Shown one piece after another: positions 39,506 through 47,495 of a stretch of DNA of 48,560 bases. This DNA comes from Flavobacteriales bacterium (GTDB lineage Bacteria; Bacteroidota; Bacteroidia; Flavobacteriales_E; Vicingaceae). Position numbers and translations under genes: made by a program. The notes under the pieces were generated by a model, which ran no database searches, had not been told where the DNA came from, and saw nothing but the letters and a program-made list of their open reading frames with translations. Where the stretch lies: positions 1 through 48,560 of the forward strand of contig JAGQZT010000016.1 in the NCBI GenBank assembly GCA_020435335.1, in the 5' to 3' direction. Position 1 is the stretch's first letter; every line of letters begins with the position of its first letter.

Positions 39506-40048
39506 ATGAACAATATTCACGAGTTTTACGATAAAATGGAGAAGGGTAACATTATGTTATCGTTTAAGGGTGAGGTGACTTCTGACCTGCTTACTTCTGT
39601 TCTTCAAATCATGGAATCCAAAATGGAGACCCTGGAGGAACCCCCAAAAATCAAAAAGAAAGTTTACAACATATTGGTTGAATGTCTTCAAAACCTGTAT
39701 CATCACATCGAAGAAGATGATAAGACAACAAAAGCGAATGAAAAAAGCGCGTTGTTTATGATCAGGAAAGAAGATGATGAATATTCTATCATGACCGGTA
39801 ACTACATGGCTCAGGAAAATGTTGAGCTGATGAAGAGCAGGCTGGATAGGATTAACGGAATGGATAGAGACGAATTAAAAGATTATTACAAAGAGGTGCT
39901 GAATAACGGAGAAATGTCTGCCAAAGGTGGTGGAGGATTAGGAATGATCGACATTGCCCGTAAATCAGGAAAAAAACTCGAATATAATTTCGACCCTGTT
40001 GATGATCAGTATTCGTTTTTTAGTTTAAATGTTAAAGTGGAAAAATAA
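39506..40048 (+). CDS. siaB: SiaB-family protein kinase
   Basis: A 180-residue cytosolic protein kinase with a HATPase-type fold. The N-box is KVYNILVECLQNLYHHIEED, where Glu and Asn bind Mg-ATP, and the G-rich lid is SAKGGGGLGMIDIARKSGK. SiaB of Pseudomonas phosphorylates SiaC on a Thr and thereby stops SiaC from activating the diguanylate cyclase SiaD. The ATG at 39506 was preferred over a TTG two codons upstream. SiaC follows 12 bp later; no SiaA or SiaD gene is next to it. Confidence 0.88.
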   Translation: MNNIHEFYDKMEKGNIMLSFKGEVTSDLLTSVLQIMESKMETLEEPPKIKKKVYNILVECLQNLYHHIEEDDKTTKANEKSALFMIRKEDDEYSIMTGNYMAQENVELMKSRLDRINGMDRDELKDYYKEVLNNGEMSAKGGGGLGMIDIARKSGKKLEYNFDPVDDQYSFFSLNVKVEK

Positions 40049-40060
40049 AAAAAATTAATA

Positions 40061-40444
40061 ATGGAAGAGTTAAAAATTGAAGGTTCACCCAAAACTCCAA
40101 CTATTGAATTTAATCCAAGTACTGGATATTTATTGTTAAGAGGGAGATCTATACCTGAGAATTCAATCGAATTTTACAAGCCTCTGATCGATACACTTGA
40201 GGCTTACAACCAGAATTCACAGGCGAATACGAAAGTTGATGTTCAACTGGAGTATTTCAACACCAGTTCTTCTAAATGTATTTTAGATGTTTTCAAGAAA
40301 CTGGAGGCCATTAATGCCGGTAGTAGTGAAGTGACAATTAACTGGTATTATGAGGAAGATGATGAGGATATGTTGGAAGCAGGTGAAGATTACCAGGCGA
40401 TCATCAACGTTCCATTTAAAATGATTGAAGTAGAAGAGCAATAA
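40061..40444 (+). CDS. siaC: SiaC-family regulatory phosphoprotein (DUF1987)
   Basis: A 127-residue cytosolic partner protein. DUF1987 marks are IEGSPKTPTIEFNPSTGYL, LRGRSIPENSIEFYKPL and VQLEYFNTSSSKCILDVF. Thr68 lies in EYFNTSSSK at the same number as the Thr68 reported to be phosphorylated in P. aeruginosa SiaC. It is cotranscribed with the kinase SiaB and ends at a strong terminator. Its output partner, a diguanylate cyclase in Pseudomonas, is not present in this window. Confidence 0.92.
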   Translation: MEELKIEGSPKTPTIEFNPSTGYLLLRGRSIPENSIEFYKPLIDTLEAYNQNSQANTKVDVQLEYFNTSSSKCILDVFKKLEAINAGSSEVTINWYYEEDDEDMLEAGEDYQAIINVPFKMIEVEEQ

Positions 40445-40463
40445 TCAAAGCTTTACGATCTAT

Positions 40464-40495
40464 AAAAAAAAGCCGTTCATTTGAACGGCTTTTTT
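40464..40495 (+). terminator. Bidirectional terminator between siaC and the TPR-like gene
   Basis: Stem AAAAAAGCCGTTCA / TGAACGGCTTTTTT with a minimal loop; both strands end in U-rich tails, so it can serve both genes. Confidence 0.93.
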
Positions 40496-40520
40496 ATTGG
40501 GTGATTATTTCTTCTCGTGA

Positions 40521-41489
40521 TTAGTTGTCGTTCCCGTCATCTTCCGCTTCTTTCTCGATCTCATCCAATTTGCTGTCGGCATCTTTATTCTCAGTTCCGT
40601 TTCCATTGGATCCGTAACCATCTTTAATGATCACATTGCCTTTACGGTCTTTGTTGTCCTCATCGTCTTCATCACTGTAAAACTGACGCATCACACGGTC
40701 GTCTTTAGCCGCTTCCTTGGCTTTTGCCTGACGTTCTTCCATTTTTTTCTTGTCCAGTTCGTCCGGATCGTATTTCTTGAATACTTCAACCAGTTTCTTG
40801 GCTTTGTCAGCTTCAGTATACAGCTCATTTGAACGGAGAAGTTCTTCCGCCAATTGTAAGCCGTGTGGGAGTACGGCAGATGTGGCTTTGGAAGGGACAA
40901 ATTTCTCATCAATCTCTTTCATCGCTTCAATTAAGGCTAATTTACCTTCATTGGTGTTCTTCGCCTTGATGTAATTAATGCCTAACCACAGTTTTAATAC
41001 CGGGTCTGCCGGTACGCCACGCGCAGCCGCTTTATAAACCGATGCGGCTTTACTGTATTTTTCATTTAAAAACAGGAATTGGGCCATCTTATTGGAGGTG
41101 TCGGCAATATTGATATAGTATTCTTTAAAATCATCGTACCAGTTGGTCTCGTAATATTTCTGAGCTTTGGAATCTTTTTGAATGAACTTGTACAGGTACT
41201 TCTGGGCATCCTTTAAGGGGTTGGGAAATTCGGATTCTTTCTCTCCGACACTGTATTTGCCAGGTAATTTACTCATTTCATAATAAGCCATCGAACAGTA
41301 AATGTATGGCAACGGATGTCGTCTTAAATCATCATCTTCCATCGCAGATTGGGCTTTATAGACCAATTTATCGTATTTTCCATCCACAAATAAGAAAACC
41401 AGTTCGTCAATTTTCTTGTCTGACTTTTGAGCGGATAAACAAAAGGGGAGTGTAATGAGTACTGTTAATAGTAGTTTTATGCGTTTCAT
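40521..41489 (-). CDS. Secreted TPR-like helical protein with acidic tail
   Basis: A 322-residue protein with a signal peptide (KRIKLLLTVLITLPFCLSAQ). Residues ~25-230 are helical and look like TPR-type repeats (FLFLNEKYSKAASVYKAAAR, LKLWLGINYIKAKNTNEGKL). A Lys/Glu-rich linker follows, then a tail very rich in Asp, Glu and Asn with the DGYGSNGNGTENKDADSK stretch. No named family beyond repeat fold is recognised. A periplasmic scaffold role is a guess. The start at 41489 was preferred to one six codons upstream. Confidence 0.78.
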   Translation of the reverse strand: MKRIKLLLTVLITLPFCLSAQKSDKKIDELVFLFVDGKYDKLVYKAQSAMEDDDLRRHPLPYIYCSMAYYEMSKLPGKYSVGEKESEFPNPLKDAQKYLYKFIQKDSKAQKYYETNWYDDFKEYYINIADTSNKMAQFLFLNEKYSKAASVYKAAARGVPADPVLKLWLGINYIKAKNTNEGKLALIEAMKEIDEKFVPSKATSAVLPHGLQLAEELLRSNELYTEADKAKKLVEVFKKYDPDELDKKKMEERQAKAKEAAKDDRVMRQFYSDEDDEDNKDRKGNVIIKDGYGSNGNGTENKDADSKLDEIEKEAEDDGNDN

Positions 41490-41536
41490 ATAGAATGTGT
41501 TTAACACGTAAAATTAAAAATTTAACACCTTAGTTA

Positions 41537-41544
41537 CAAAGATA
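41537..41544 (-). promoter_or_regulatory. -7 promoter box of the TPR-like gene
   Basis: TATCTTTG on the minus strand, a full TAnnTTTG match, 47 bases before the ATG at 41489. It shares a 95-bp divergent region with the gene at 41585. Confidence 0.5.
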
Positions 41545-41568
41545 ATGCCTAAATAATCTTAACTATCC

Positions 41569-41576
41569 TATTTTTG
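41569..41576 (+). promoter_or_regulatory. -7 promoter box of the PH-like membrane protein gene
   Basis: TATTTTTG matches TAnnTTTG and ends 8 bases before the ATG at 41585, giving a leader of only a few bases. There is no good -33 TTG. Confidence 0.5.
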
Positions 41577-41584
41577 TAATCGCT

Positions 41585-42127
41585 ATGAAAAATGAAAGGA
41601 TCAGAATCGAAAAAGAGCACGAAGCACTGAAAATTAACATCAGGGCTTTTTTCGACCCCAGAAAACAGCAATTGCTGATGCTTTGGATTGTTTTATTCAG
41701 TATTTGCGGGATAGCTATCATTTCCCAGTTTTTCGGCAATTATGAGCGCGGCGTTAAGCTTTTCTTTGTCGTATATCTGGTGTTCTGGTTCTTTTTTGAA
41801 TTTAAGGTGGTGTATGCCTTCAGGTGGCGAAAATATGGTCTGGAAGAGCTGATTGTTGAAAAGGATACGTTTACGTTGGTCAAATCAATCGGAAAAAGGG
41901 GGATTACAACAAGTTACAGACTTGAAGACATTAAAAAAATCGACTTCTATAAGGATGCCAACGGTAAATTTGTCAAGTCCATGAATACCTCCTACTGGAA
42001 CATTAACCGCTATAGTTTAGCCCTTTACCTGGAAAAAGAAACGGTTCCTTTTGCTATCGACATCGAATCGTCTGAAGCTAAATCCATATTGCACCAACTC
42101 AGAACAGCGATAAAAGAACTGCAATGA
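41585..42127 (+). CDS. Membrane protein with two helices and PH-like C-terminal part
   Basis: A 180-residue protein. Helices near residues 28-48 (LLMLWIVLFSICGIAIISQF) and 57-77 (VKLFFVVYLVFWFFFEFKVV) are followed by a soluble part of about 100 residues with beta strands (LEELIVEKDTFTLVKSIG, TTSYRLEDIKKIDFYKD) and a final helix, as in bacterial PH-like domains. The function is unknown. The stop codon (42125..42127) touches the stop of the convergent CoA transferase gene. Confidence 0.75.
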   Translation: MKNERIRIEKEHEALKINIRAFFDPRKQQLLMLWIVLFSICGIAIISQFFGNYERGVKLFFVVYLVFWFFFEFKVVYAFRWRKYGLEELIVEKDTFTLVKSIGKRGITTSYRLEDIKKIDFYKDANGKFVKSMNTSYWNINRYSLALYLEKETVPFAIDIESSEAKSILHQLRTAIKELQ

Positions 42128-43192
42128 TCAGTCACTGATCTTAAAAACAGCTGTTTTAACTCTTCTGGTCAGTATACCGTCTATTTCCTCTTCTAGCACC
42201 AGATCCAGAGCAGAATCATCGGCAAAAACCTCGTCAATGGTCTTAATCAGCCCTACGGGAATGTTACACTCCAGAAATTGGGTCATGAGTTCCGTCGCAT
42301 TGTTTTGCTCAAAGTAAGGCTGGAGTGCTTCATCCAGCGCTTTTCGGTTTATGACCCGTAACTGATTCGTCAGGTAACTTTCATGCTCCTTGAGTTCTTC
42401 CGCGCCCAGAATATCCAGAAGGAGGTGAAAGTGCTCATCGCTACCGATTCCCAATACCAGATAACGGTTATCTTTCGTTTTAAACGTTTCACCATAAGGC
42501 GCTATGTTAGGATGGATCGATCCGATCCGTTGCGGAACGAAATGATTCATGAGCCAGTTTGTCGCCTGGTTTTTAAGAGATGATAAGGCGGCATCATACA
42601 GCGACACCTCTACAAAGGCACCTTTTCCGGTCCGTTCTTTTTGCAATAAAGCCAGGAGCAGACCTTCTTTCAACTGATGGGCAGCAAAAACATCGATCAA
42701 AGCAACCGGCATTTTAATGGGTCCGCTTTCAGGAGTGCCATTGATAGACATAAAGCCCGTTTCAGCTTGTAAAACAACATCATAAGCCGCACGCTTGTTT
42801 TTTTCTCCATATCCGTTGATTTCTCCGTATATGATATGGGGATTGTGCTTTTTCAGGCTGCTGTAGTCCATGCCGAGCTTAATTGCTGCTCCGGGTTTGT
42901 AATTCGCAACGACAAGGTCCGCATCCTTGACCAGGGCATAGACCCGGTCCCGGTCGGATTCGTTTTTCAGATCAAGAAATAAGAACTCCTTGTCGTACTT
43001 TACGGATGAAAAATAGGCAGAGACACTTGCATTTTTGTCTTCCGTAGCACTTTTCCATTTCCGGGTTACATCACCCCCCGAATGCTTGTTCTCTATTTTT
43101 ATAACGTGGGCACCCAGCTCGGCAAAGAACATCCCGACATCGGGGCCAGCAAGTACGCTGGCCAGCTCTAATACGCGTAATCCTTCTAACAT
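42128..43192 (-). CDS. Family III CoA transferase (CaiB/BaiF type)
   Basis: A 354-residue cytosolic enzyme that moves CoA between carboxylic acids. Marks include LEGLRVLELASVLAGPDVGMFFAELGAHVIK (start of the fold, given here in parts: LELASVLAGPDVG), VANYKPGAAIKLG and the catalytic Asp138 in AYDVVLQAETG. It is shorter than many members (about 400 residues) and lacks part of the middle insertion. The substrate cannot be told from sequence; acyl-CoA degradation is usual. It overlaps the end of the TPMT-like gene by 7 bp, in an operon headed by the repeat protein. Confidence 0.88.
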   Translation of the reverse strand: MLEGLRVLELASVLAGPDVGMFFAELGAHVIKIENKHSGGDVTRKWKSATEDKNASVSAYFSSVKYDKEFLFLDLKNESDRDRVYALVKDADLVVANYKPGAAIKLGMDYSSLKKHNPHIIYGEINGYGEKNKRAAYDVVLQAETGFMSINGTPESGPIKMPVALIDVFAAHQLKEGLLLALLQKERTGKGAFVEVSLYDAALSSLKNQATNWLMNHFVPQRIGSIHPNIAPYGETFKTKDNRYLVLGIGSDEHFHLLLDILGAEELKEHESYLTNQLRVINRKALDEALQPYFEQNNATELMTQFLECNIPVGLIKTIDEVFADDSALDLVLEEEIDGILTRRVKTAVFKISD

Positions 43193-43770
43193 GCTTTATT
43201 GATCAGTTTAATAAACAGCTCCCGGTTTTGACGGGGTCCGATGGAATTGTAAGCCTTTTCCAGGGTGTTTAATTCGAAATAAGGTTCGAACAACTCCTCA
43301 TATTCGGTTTTGCTTCCTCCGAAAGGGGGATGCTCGGTATTCAGCGGGTCATCAAACAACAAACCGATCAATTTGCCTCCGGGATTTAAAAGCGTAGAGG
43401 CGTGTTTAACGTAGTCTGCCCGCAGTTTAGGATCGATCGCACAAAAGAACGTCTGTTCAACCATCAGGTCATACTTTTCGTGATGTTGAAAAAAGTTGCC
43501 GCAGATCAATTGATCTTTCGGGAATTCAGGATTCCGGGTTTGAAAAGCATTCAATGCTTCCTGAGAAAGATCAATCAGATAAACATGTTCAAAGCCAAGT
43601 TTAAAGAGGTATTCTGCTTCGTAAGCATTGCCGCATCCCGGTATCAGAATGCGCAGCTTGCGGTTCGTTAACTGATCGAAATATTCTTTTAACGGACGAG
43701 ATATTTCTCCCAAATCCCAACCGGTATCATGCTTCAGGTACCGCTCATTCCAATACGTTTGACTTAACAT
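43186..43770 (-). CDS. TPMT-family methyltransferase
   Basis: A 194-residue SAM-dependent methyltransferase of the thiopurine S-methyltransferase group. It has the family start QTYWNERYLKHDTGWDLGEISRP, motif I LIPGCGNAYEAEYLFKLG, and motif VEQTFFCAIDPKLRADYV. The group methylates S, Se, Te or halide-like nucleophiles. The ATG at 43770 is chosen because the family motif starts two residues after it, and it lies one base after the stop of the repeat-protein gene (TAG-C-ATG). The operon position hints at a thiol- or metalloid-related role together with the Cys/His-rich protein, as inference only. Confidence 0.9.
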   Translation of the reverse strand: MLSQTYWNERYLKHDTGWDLGEISRPLKEYFDQLTNRKLRILIPGCGNAYEAEYLFKLGFEHVYLIDLSQEALNAFQTRNPEFPKDQLICGNFFQHHEKYDLMVEQTFFCAIDPKLRADYVKHASTLLNPGGKLIGLLFDDPLNTEHPPFGGSKTEYEELFEPYFELNTLEKAYNSIGPRQNRELFIKLINKAC

Positions 43771-43771
43771 G

Positions 43772-46700
43772 CTATTTTCCACCGGGTCTGACAGTTTTCG
43801 TAGGACTGGTTTTTGTTGTTTTTCCTGATTTTGCATTACCACCACAAACACCTTGCGTATCTCCATGTGCCTGATGGGTAGGCCATTCAGAAACAGGAAT
43901 AACAATGGTTTGGGGTTTACTGTTCTTGCCTGGCGGGGTATGACAAATGGTTATTTTATCATTTCCTGAGTTGCCGCCATTGTTATTTCCGCCTCCTGAA
44001 TTTCCACCGCCATTGTTTCCTCCCGGGTTAGCAGCAGGCTGGCAGGATCCTTTCGTGTCACCGTGAGCTTCATGAGCTGCCCATGCCGATTCCGGAATTT
44101 CGATGGTTTGCGGATTGCCGGTATTTCCCGGTGGGATGTGGCAGATTGTGATCTTTTTGTTCGATCCTCCGCTAGTATTCCCACCAGGGGTTGTCGCAGG
44201 GGCACATGCTCCTTCGGTATCACCGTGAGCCTTGTGTGCCGGCCAGGCGGAAACAGAAATTTCAATGGTTTGTGGATTATTCTTGTTGCCTGGAGGGTAG
44301 TGGCAAATGGTCATTTTACCATTACCCGGGTCGCCGGAGTTGCCACCGGTAGAGCCGCCGGGCGTATTTGACGGTGGTTCGGTGTTCGATGGCTGGCAAA
44401 TCCCTTTTGAATCTCCGTGAGCTTCATGTGCCGGCCACGCTGATTCGGGAATCTCAATGGTTTGCGGATTACCCGGATTACCAGGCGGAATGTGACAGAT
44501 CTTTATTTTTTTGCTGGTTTGTGCATTCGGATCATCTCCCGGAGTTGTAGTCGGGGTACATTCTCCTTGCGTGTCGCCATGTGCAGCATGAGCCGGCCAG
44601 GCGGATTGAGGAATCTCTATGGTTTGCGGATTCCCTGTGTTTCCTGGCGGATAATGACAGATCTTGATCTTATTGTTGGAGCTTCCTCCTGTACCGGGCG
44701 TTCCTCCTCCGGTATCTTTCGGTTTTATAGGACATGCCCCTTTGGTATCGCCGTGAGCAGCATGAGCAGGCCAATCGGTTTCCGGAATAACCATCGTTCT
44801 CGATGGGATTGTGGTGCCGGCAGGACTGATAATCGGTGAATCCACTACATGATGGCAAATGGTGATCATCTTCACAGGAGGCGTATTTCTACAGGCTCCC
44901 ATTTGATCACCGTGCGATTTATGGATAGCCCATTGCGACTCGGGAATGTTCAACGTTTGGGTTTGTCCCGGTTTACCTGGAATGTTGTGACAGATGGTAA
45001 TCTGTTTTTCAGGACATGCACCTTTGCTGTCGCCATGTGCAGCGTGAGCAGGCCATGCTGATTCGGGAATTTCGATGGTTTGCGGGTTATTGGCATTTCC
45101 CGGAGGAAGATGGCAGATCGTGATCTTTTTCTCTTCGACCGGACAGGCTCCTTTGGTGTCGCCATGGGCAAAATGGTTTGCCCATTCACTTGCCTTGATG
45201 GTCATATTCACCTTTACATTGCCTTGCTTGTGACAAATCTCAATCATTTTTTCAGGGCAAACACCTTTACTGTCTCCGTGTGCCTGATGTGCCGGCCAGG
45301 CTGATTCGGGAATTACAATGGTTTGCGGATTATCCGGATTGCCGGGAGGTAAGTGGCAGATCGTGATCCTGTTCTCTTGTTTCGGACACTCTCCCTTCAC
45401 ATCTCCATGGGCAGCGTGGATCGGCCAGTCGCTCTCTTTAATGGTCATGGTAACTGTTGTATTGCCCTGATTATGGCAGATTGTTATGTTGTTAACAGGT
45501 GCAGGACAGGGGCCTTTTGTGTCGCCATGTGCGGCATGGCTGGCCCATAAGGACTCGGTGATCGAAATATTCTCTTTTTGACCTGTTGCCGGATTGGTAT
45601 GGCAGATGATAAAGGATGCCTCAGGACATTTTCCTTTGCTGTCCCCATGTCCAAAATGTTCGTTCCATCTGAATTCAGGGATAACCATATTAACATTGGT
45701 GTTGCCTTGCTTATGGCAGATGTCGATCATAGGTTCCGTTGCCGGACAGGTGCCCTGATAATCTCCGTGGGCCTGATGCACCAGCCATTCATTTTCAGGA
45801 ATGGTCATGGTGATGCGCTTGTTTCCGGATTCCGGTATGTGGCAGATCGTGATCATGTTAACTTGTTTCGGGCAATCCCCTTTGGTATCGCCATGGGCAG
45901 CATGAGTTGCCCAGTCTTTTTCATCAATGGTAATCACCTGGTTGTTGTGGCAGATGGTGATCAGTTTTTTCTCAGCACAGGTGCCCAAATAGTCGCCATG
46001 TGATTGATGGATGTTCCAGTCGGATTCGGGGATGCTGATGGTTTGTGTTTGCCCCGGCTTGCCTGGAATGTTATGGCAGATCGTGATGTTTTTTGCGACA
46101 CAATCACCCTGCAAATCGCCATGAGCCTGATGTTCCTTCCACTCGGAAGCTTTAATGGTTAAATTGGTGAACGTGCCATCCAGTTTTTTATGGCAGACTT
46201 TCATGGTTCTGCTGTCTGTGCAGGACAGATTAAAGGTTTTGGTATCAGAGAAATTTCCGCTCCTTGCCACAATCTTAAAGCTGTTGTTTCCTTCTTTCAG
46301 GTCGACTGTGGATTTAAACGTTGGTGGAGTAAAGAAATATTTGTAGGAAGCCACCTTGGTTCCATTTTGATAAAAGTCTATATCACTTTGGTTGTATACG
46401 TTTTCAATTTTAGCTGTAATTTCTACCTGACAATTAGGAGCGTAAAAATCAGTGCCGGTAGGATTCGTTAAGGTAATAACAGGTTTTTTCGGTGTTGTAG
46501 TGATCGGGGTGATCGGGTCGGGAGTCACCGGATCGACAGGAGGTACATATGTAGTCGGCTCATAGTCATGTACAATGCTAAAGATAAGTCCCAGGGATGT
46601 ATAATGGTACATATCCTGAATAAAACTCGGATCACCATTGTCAATTTCCTGTCCGTCGAATAAATCGGTTTGAGGTAAAGAAATCTTGTGTTCCAGCGCG

Positions 46701-47368
46701 AAATCAACGCCCGGAGCAAGTCTGAAGCCTAATCCAACACCTACGGAAGGAGTGAATACGGTCGTGTTGTAGCCCGGATTAACCAGTTCGGTCTCAAATT
46801 CACCATCCTGAAAGTTCTTGATTTCATCAACGGATGGGTTGGAAGAGAGGAGCAGGCTGTAGTCGTAGGGGGCTCCCGAAAGATCTTTCTGGTCTGTTTC
46901 AACCAGGTAATTGGTAAAACCGCCACCTACATACAAGTAAAATAAAATGCCATGATTTCGATACAATTTATTCCACTTCAGCATGGCTTCAAGAGAGAAC
47001 TCATTGAGTTTGGTCCTGTTGTTCAAAAACAAAGGGGCATTACTATAGTTAAAAGAAGTGTCGGAAACACCATTAAGCGCATTATTACTGATAATACCTT
47101 CGTGCAATAAGTTGTTATAACCGGTAGTTTTACCATTTAAAAAACGGCCTCTTAGCGAGAATCCGAAAAAACTGCTTTGCTTTTGGTAAACCGCATATTC
47201 AAGTGTGGCCCCAAATCCAAAGTTATACACGTCATGCCTTACATCGGCCTTCTGGCAGAGGCCACCCACGTTAACACCGAGGTGCCACCGACCGATACCG
47301 GCCGATAAATACTGAGAGAATGTCTGTTGAGCAAATAATAGAACAAGAATCAGGTAGAATTTTTTCAT
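43772..47368 (-). CDS. Exported protein with barrel-like N-terminus and 17 Cys-His...HGD...Cys modules
   Basis: A 1198-residue exported protein. Residues 1-19 are a signal peptide (KKFYLILVLLFAQQTFSQ). Residues ~20-275 resemble an outer-membrane beta barrel (GIGRWHLGVNVGG, FFGFSLRGRFLNG, VGVGLGFRLAPGVDFALEHK). A Pro/Thr linker and an Ig-like segment (NCQVEITAKIENVYNQSDID) follow to about 385. From Cys392 to Cys1175 there are 17 modules. Each has I/V-C-H, a variable arm, W-x2-H-x2-H-G-D-x2-G-x-C. Short loops join modules 1-12; Gly/Asn/Thr-rich linkers join 12-17. The end is basic and lacks a T9SS sorting domain. It is the first gene of a three-gene operon. Metal or disulfide function is inferred; the family's role is not known. 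Confidence 0.85.
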   Translation of the reverse strand: MKKFYLILVLLFAQQTFSQYLSAGIGRWHLGVNVGGLCQKADVRHDVYNFGFGATLEYAVYQKQSSFFGFSLRGRFLNGKTTGYNNLLHEGIISNNALNGVSDTSFNYSNAPLFLNNRTKLNEFSLEAMLKWNKLYRNHGILFYLYVGGGFTNYLVETDQKDLSGAPYDYSLLLSSNPSVDEIKNFQDGEFETELVNPGYNTTVFTPSVGVGLGFRLAPGVDFALEHKISLPQTDLFDGQEIDNGDPSFIQDMYHYTSLGLIFSIVHDYEPTTYVPPVDPVTPDPITPITTTPKKPVITLTNPTGTDFYAPNCQVEITAKIENVYNQSDIDFYQNGTKVASYKYFFTPPTFKSTVDLKEGNNSFKIVARSGNFSDTKTFNLSCTDSRTMKVCHKKLDGTFTNLTIKASEWKEHQAHGDLQGDCVAKNITICHNIPGKPGQTQTISIPESDWNIHQSHGDYLGTCAEKKLITICHNNQVITIDEKDWATHAAHGDTKGDCPKQVNMITICHIPESGNKRITMTIPENEWLVHQAHGDYQGTCPATEPMIDICHKQGNTNVNMVIPEFRWNEHFGHGDSKGKCPEASFIICHTNPATGQKENISITESLWASHAAHGDTKGPCPAPVNNITICHNQGNTTVTMTIKESDWPIHAAHGDVKGECPKQENRITICHLPPGNPDNPQTIVIPESAWPAHQAHGDSKGVCPEKMIEICHKQGNVKVNMTIKASEWANHFAHGDTKGACPVEEKKITICHLPPGNANNPQTIEIPESAWPAHAAHGDSKGACPEKQITICHNIPGKPGQTQTLNIPESQWAIHKSHGDQMGACRNTPPVKMITICHHVVDSPIISPAGTTIPSRTMVIPETDWPAHAAHGDTKGACPIKPKDTGGGTPGTGGSSNNKIKICHYPPGNTGNPQTIEIPQSAWPAHAAHGDTQGECTPTTTPGDDPNAQTSKKIKICHIPPGNPGNPQTIEIPESAWPAHEAHGDSKGICQPSNTEPPSNTPGGSTGGNSGDPGNGKMTICHYPPGNKNNPQTIEISVSAWPAHKAHGDTEGACAPATTPGGNTSGGSNKKITICHIPPGNTGNPQTIEIPESAWAAHEAHGDTKGSCQPAANPGGNNGGGNSGGGNNNGGNSGNDKITICHTPPGKNSKPQTIVIPVSEWPTHQAHGDTQGVCGGNAKSGKTTKTSPTKTVRPGGK
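43844..46207 (-). repeat. 17-unit coding tandem repeat
   Basis: Seventeen units, each about 105-200 bp, encode the module with invariant Cys-His, Trp, His, His-Gly-Asp, Gly and Cys. Units 13-17 are the most alike (PPGN..NPQTIEIPESAWPAH pattern); units 1-7 are more diverged. Units 2 and 11 share NIPGKPGQTQT, and units 5 and 9 share a short KQGN..VNM arm, so multi-unit segments were copied. Every unit reads without a stop or frameshift. Confidence 0.93.
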
Positions 47369-47440
47369 AATGCTTGGTTTGTTGGTGCTTGTTTTCAAAT
47401 ATCATTCCAAGAATAATGAGAATGAATCAACAAAGGCTTA

Positions 47441-47475
47441 AAAATAAAAAAACGCCTTGATAATTCAAGGCGTTT
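47441..47475 (-). terminator. Rho-independent terminator of the sigma factor gene
   Basis: Stem AAACGCCTTGA / TCAAGGCGTTT with loop TAAT; on the minus strand it is followed by a long U-rich run. It begins about 20 bases after the sigma factor stop codon. A near-consensus -7 box (GATATTTG) of the repeat-protein gene lies to its left near 47395..47402. Confidence 0.93.
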
Positions 47476-47495
47476 CTTCGATATTGTTGACAAGT

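Noticed and set aside
43844-46207. Regularly spaced repeats that could be taken for a CRISPR array
   Set aside because: The units are in-frame coding repeats with conserved residues and variable DNA, not short identical repeats with unique spacers; no cas gene is near.
43844-46207. Cytochrome c-type heme binding by the Cys-His pairs
   Set aside because: The modules have C-H but not the CxxCH motif required for covalent heme c attachment.
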